A stretch of 64,000 nucleotides of DNA from an uncultured Roseibium sp. (GTDB taxonomy: Bacteria > Pseudomonadota > Alphaproteobacteria > Rhizobiales > Stappiaceae). The notes beneath the pieces were generated by a model. It was not told where the DNA came from. It searched no databases and worked only from the letters and a program-made list of their open reading frames with translations. The position numbers and the translations under genes are program-made. Shown piece by piece: positions 62,556-64,000 of the stretch (the stretch's first letter is position 1; each line of letters opens with the position of its first letter). The stretch spans positions 1,116,001 to 1,180,000 of the forward strand of contig NZ_CANLVF010000002.1 in NCBI RefSeq assembly GCF_947494555.1, read 5' to 3'.

Positions 62556-64000
62556 CTATTCAGCCGCGCTGAGCGCGAGAAATCCTCCGGACTGCCGCTC
62601 CCAAAGCGCGGCATAAAGCCCGCCGCGTGCCAAAAGGTCACGATGGGTGCCCTCCTCCACGATCATCCCCTTGTCCATGACAACCAGACGGTCCATTGCC
62701 GCGATGGTCGACAGGCGGTGGGCGACCGCGAGCGTGGTGCGCCCGTCCATGATTTTGGCAAGGTTCTGCTGGATGGCGATTTCAGCTTCGCTGTCGAGCG
62801 CGGACGTCGCCTCATCGAGGATCAGAATGGGGGCATTTTTCAGGAGAACCCGGGCGATGGTGATGCGTTGCCGTTGACCTCCGGACAGTTTGACACCCCG
62901 GTCGCCGACATGTGCATCGAGTCCTTCGCGGCCCTTGCTGTCTTTTTGTTCATCGATAAATTCAAGTGCCTCGGCGGCATGCGCAGCAATGCGAATTTCC
63001 TCATCATTTGCGCCGGGCTTGCCGTAACGGATGTTATCGCGAATGGATCGGTTCAAGAGGGAGATATCCTGCGTGACAACACCAATTTGGCCGCGCAGCG
63101 ATGTTTGCGTGACGTCCCTGACGTCCTGTCCGTCGATCCTGATGCTGCCATCTGAAACATCACGCAGGCGCATCAGAAGGGAAATGACCGTGGATTTGCC
63201 TGCCCCTGAAAGTCCAACGAGACCGACCCTTTCGCCTGGCTCGATAGACAAATTGAAGGCATTCAGAACAGCCTTGCGGTCCTTGCGATAAGCGAATGAG
63301 ACGTTGTCAAATCCGATCCTGCCGTCTTCGACTTTCAGTGCGGATGCTTCGGGCCTGTCCTTGATTTCGGGTTGACTGGTCATGATCGGCATCGCGTCCT
63401 TGATCGTTCCCAGCGTACTCGTGATCGACTGCCCCACACCGATAAAGCTTGAGGATGCAGCCGAAAGAGCTCGCGTGACGGTCAAGCCCGCAACAAAATC
63501 CCCGATCGAAACCCATCCTCCGGTCATACCCCAAAACCCGACTACAACGATGGATAGGATCATCAACACGTTGAGGAAATAGACGCTGCCGTCGGTCAGT
63601 ATGTAGGCCCTGTTTTCGCTGTGCCTTGTGTCGATCGTTTCCCCGATAACCTTGCGGATGGCGCCCGCCTCTGAATCTTCTGCCGCAAACAGCTTGACCA
63701 TGGCGATATTCGAATAAACGTCGGTCATCGCGCCCGTGGCCCGGGAGTTCGCCGCCGCAACCTTTGCGGACCGTTGCATATAAGCCGGAACGGCTAACCA
63801 GGCGACCAGCGTATTGGCGACAATCCAGACAAACACCGGCAGTGCCAGCGGCCACGACAGTGCAACGAGCAACAAAAGCGACCCGCCGAACTGAATTGCA
63901 AGATAAGGGATCCGCTCGATTGCGAGCATCATCTGGCGATGGACCGACATCGTCACTTGCGCGATGCGCGAAGCAACCTGGCCAGCAAACGTGTCTTCGA
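62556..64000 (-). CDS. ABC exporter ATPase-permease fusion, N-terminus cut by window
   Basis: At least 481 residues; the frame stays open through the window end (EDTFAGQVASRIAQV precedes the first ATG), so the start lies beyond 64000. The membrane domain shows helices such as LLLLVALSWPLALPVFVWIV and the coupling motif AVPAYMQRS; the ATPase has Walker A GLSGAGKST, a Q loop, signature LSGGQRQRITIARVLL, Walker B ILILDEATSALD and H-loop AHRLST. MsbA/lipid or drug exporter type; half-transporter acting as a dimer. Confidence 0.9.
   Translation of the reverse strand, partial: EDTFAGQVASRIAQVTMSVHRQMMLAIERIPYLAIQFGGSLLLLVALSWPLALPVFVWIVANTLVAWLAVPAYMQRSAKVAAANSRATGAMTDVYSNIAMVKLFAAEDSEAGAIRKVIGETIDTRHSENRAYILTDGSVYFLNVLMILSIVVVGFWGMTGGWVSIGDFVAGLTVTRALSAASSSFIGVGQSITSTLGTIKDAMPIMTSQPEIKDRPEASALKVEDGRIGFDNVSFAYRKDRKAVLNAFNLSIEPGERVGLVGLSGAGKSTVISLLMRLRDVSDGSIRIDGQDVRDVTQTSLRGQIGVVTQDISLLNRSIRDNIRYGKPGANDEEIRIAAHAAEALEFIDEQKDSKGREGLDAHVGDRGVKLSGGQRQRITIARVLLKNAPILILDEATSALDSEAEIAIQQNLAKIMDGRTTLAVAHRLSTIAAMDRLVVMDKGMIVEEGTHRDLLARGGLYAALWERQSGGFLALSAAE

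Overview
The window looks like chromosomal DNA of a marine-type alphaproteobacterium of the Hyphomicrobiales, probably in or near Stappiaceae (Roseibium/Labrenzia). The reasons are the linked cytochrome c maturation genes ccmI-ccmE-ccmF-ccmH, a degP/two-component/glnE block, a feuN-feuP-feuQ-like signalling unit, DUF2336 proteins and moderately high G+C. Genus assignment is inference. No rRNA, tRNA, CRISPR array or complete insertion sequence was seen.

Layout. 0-7.5 kb (all minus strand): a small nucleotidyltransferase, glnE, a sensor kinase and response regulator, and degP; two large stem-loops separate degP from the regulator. 7.7-14.1 kb: a glutathione S-transferase-like gene, then two DUF2336 paralogues flanking a protein that joins a LuxR-type helix-turn-helix to an alpha/beta hydrolase, then a hydrolase-OsmC fusion. 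14.3-20.9 kb: a complete oligopeptide-type ABC importer with a divergent LysR regulator and a clear T-N11-A operator between them. 21-29.9 kb: ccmH, ccmF, ccmE, ccmI, an unknown conserved gene, a surface lipoprotein, and feuQ, feuP, feuN.

30-40.8 kb is the most accessory region. A 261-bp palindromic element with 31-bp terminal inverted repeats (30836-31096) lies next to a minus-strand gene set: a beta-helix spike-like protein, a DUF2169-pentapeptide fusion, a second pentapeptide protein, a DUF4150 PAAR-like protein, a DUF3540 protein, a TPR/glycosyltransferase-like protein and a PhyH-type dioxygenase. This resembles a type VI secretion cargo island, but no secretion core genes are in the window.

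41-52.4 kb: LacI and WYL-type regulators, a VOC protein, a secreted metallophosphoesterase followed by a HupE/UreJ-like membrane protein, a DUF465 protein, a secreted LecA (PA-IL)-like lectin, an SDR, YjbQ, a sterol-type glycosyltransferase and an FMN glutamate-synthase-like protein. 52.5-58.6 kb (minus strand): a membrane-stress gene set (ribbon-helix-helix-like protein, PspA, YqiJ, flotillin) followed by a coiled-coil membrane protein and a DUF922-like protein that appears to have lost its HExxH motif. 58.8-64 kb: an XRE regulator, an atypical pyruvate kinase without its C-terminal domain, a bacterial SABATH-type methyltransferase and an ABC exporter cut by the window end.

Family names were assigned by reading motifs and recalling families. 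No database search was run. Start codons were moved from the longest reading frame wherever a Shine-Dalgarno sequence or the family's usual N-terminus argued for it.
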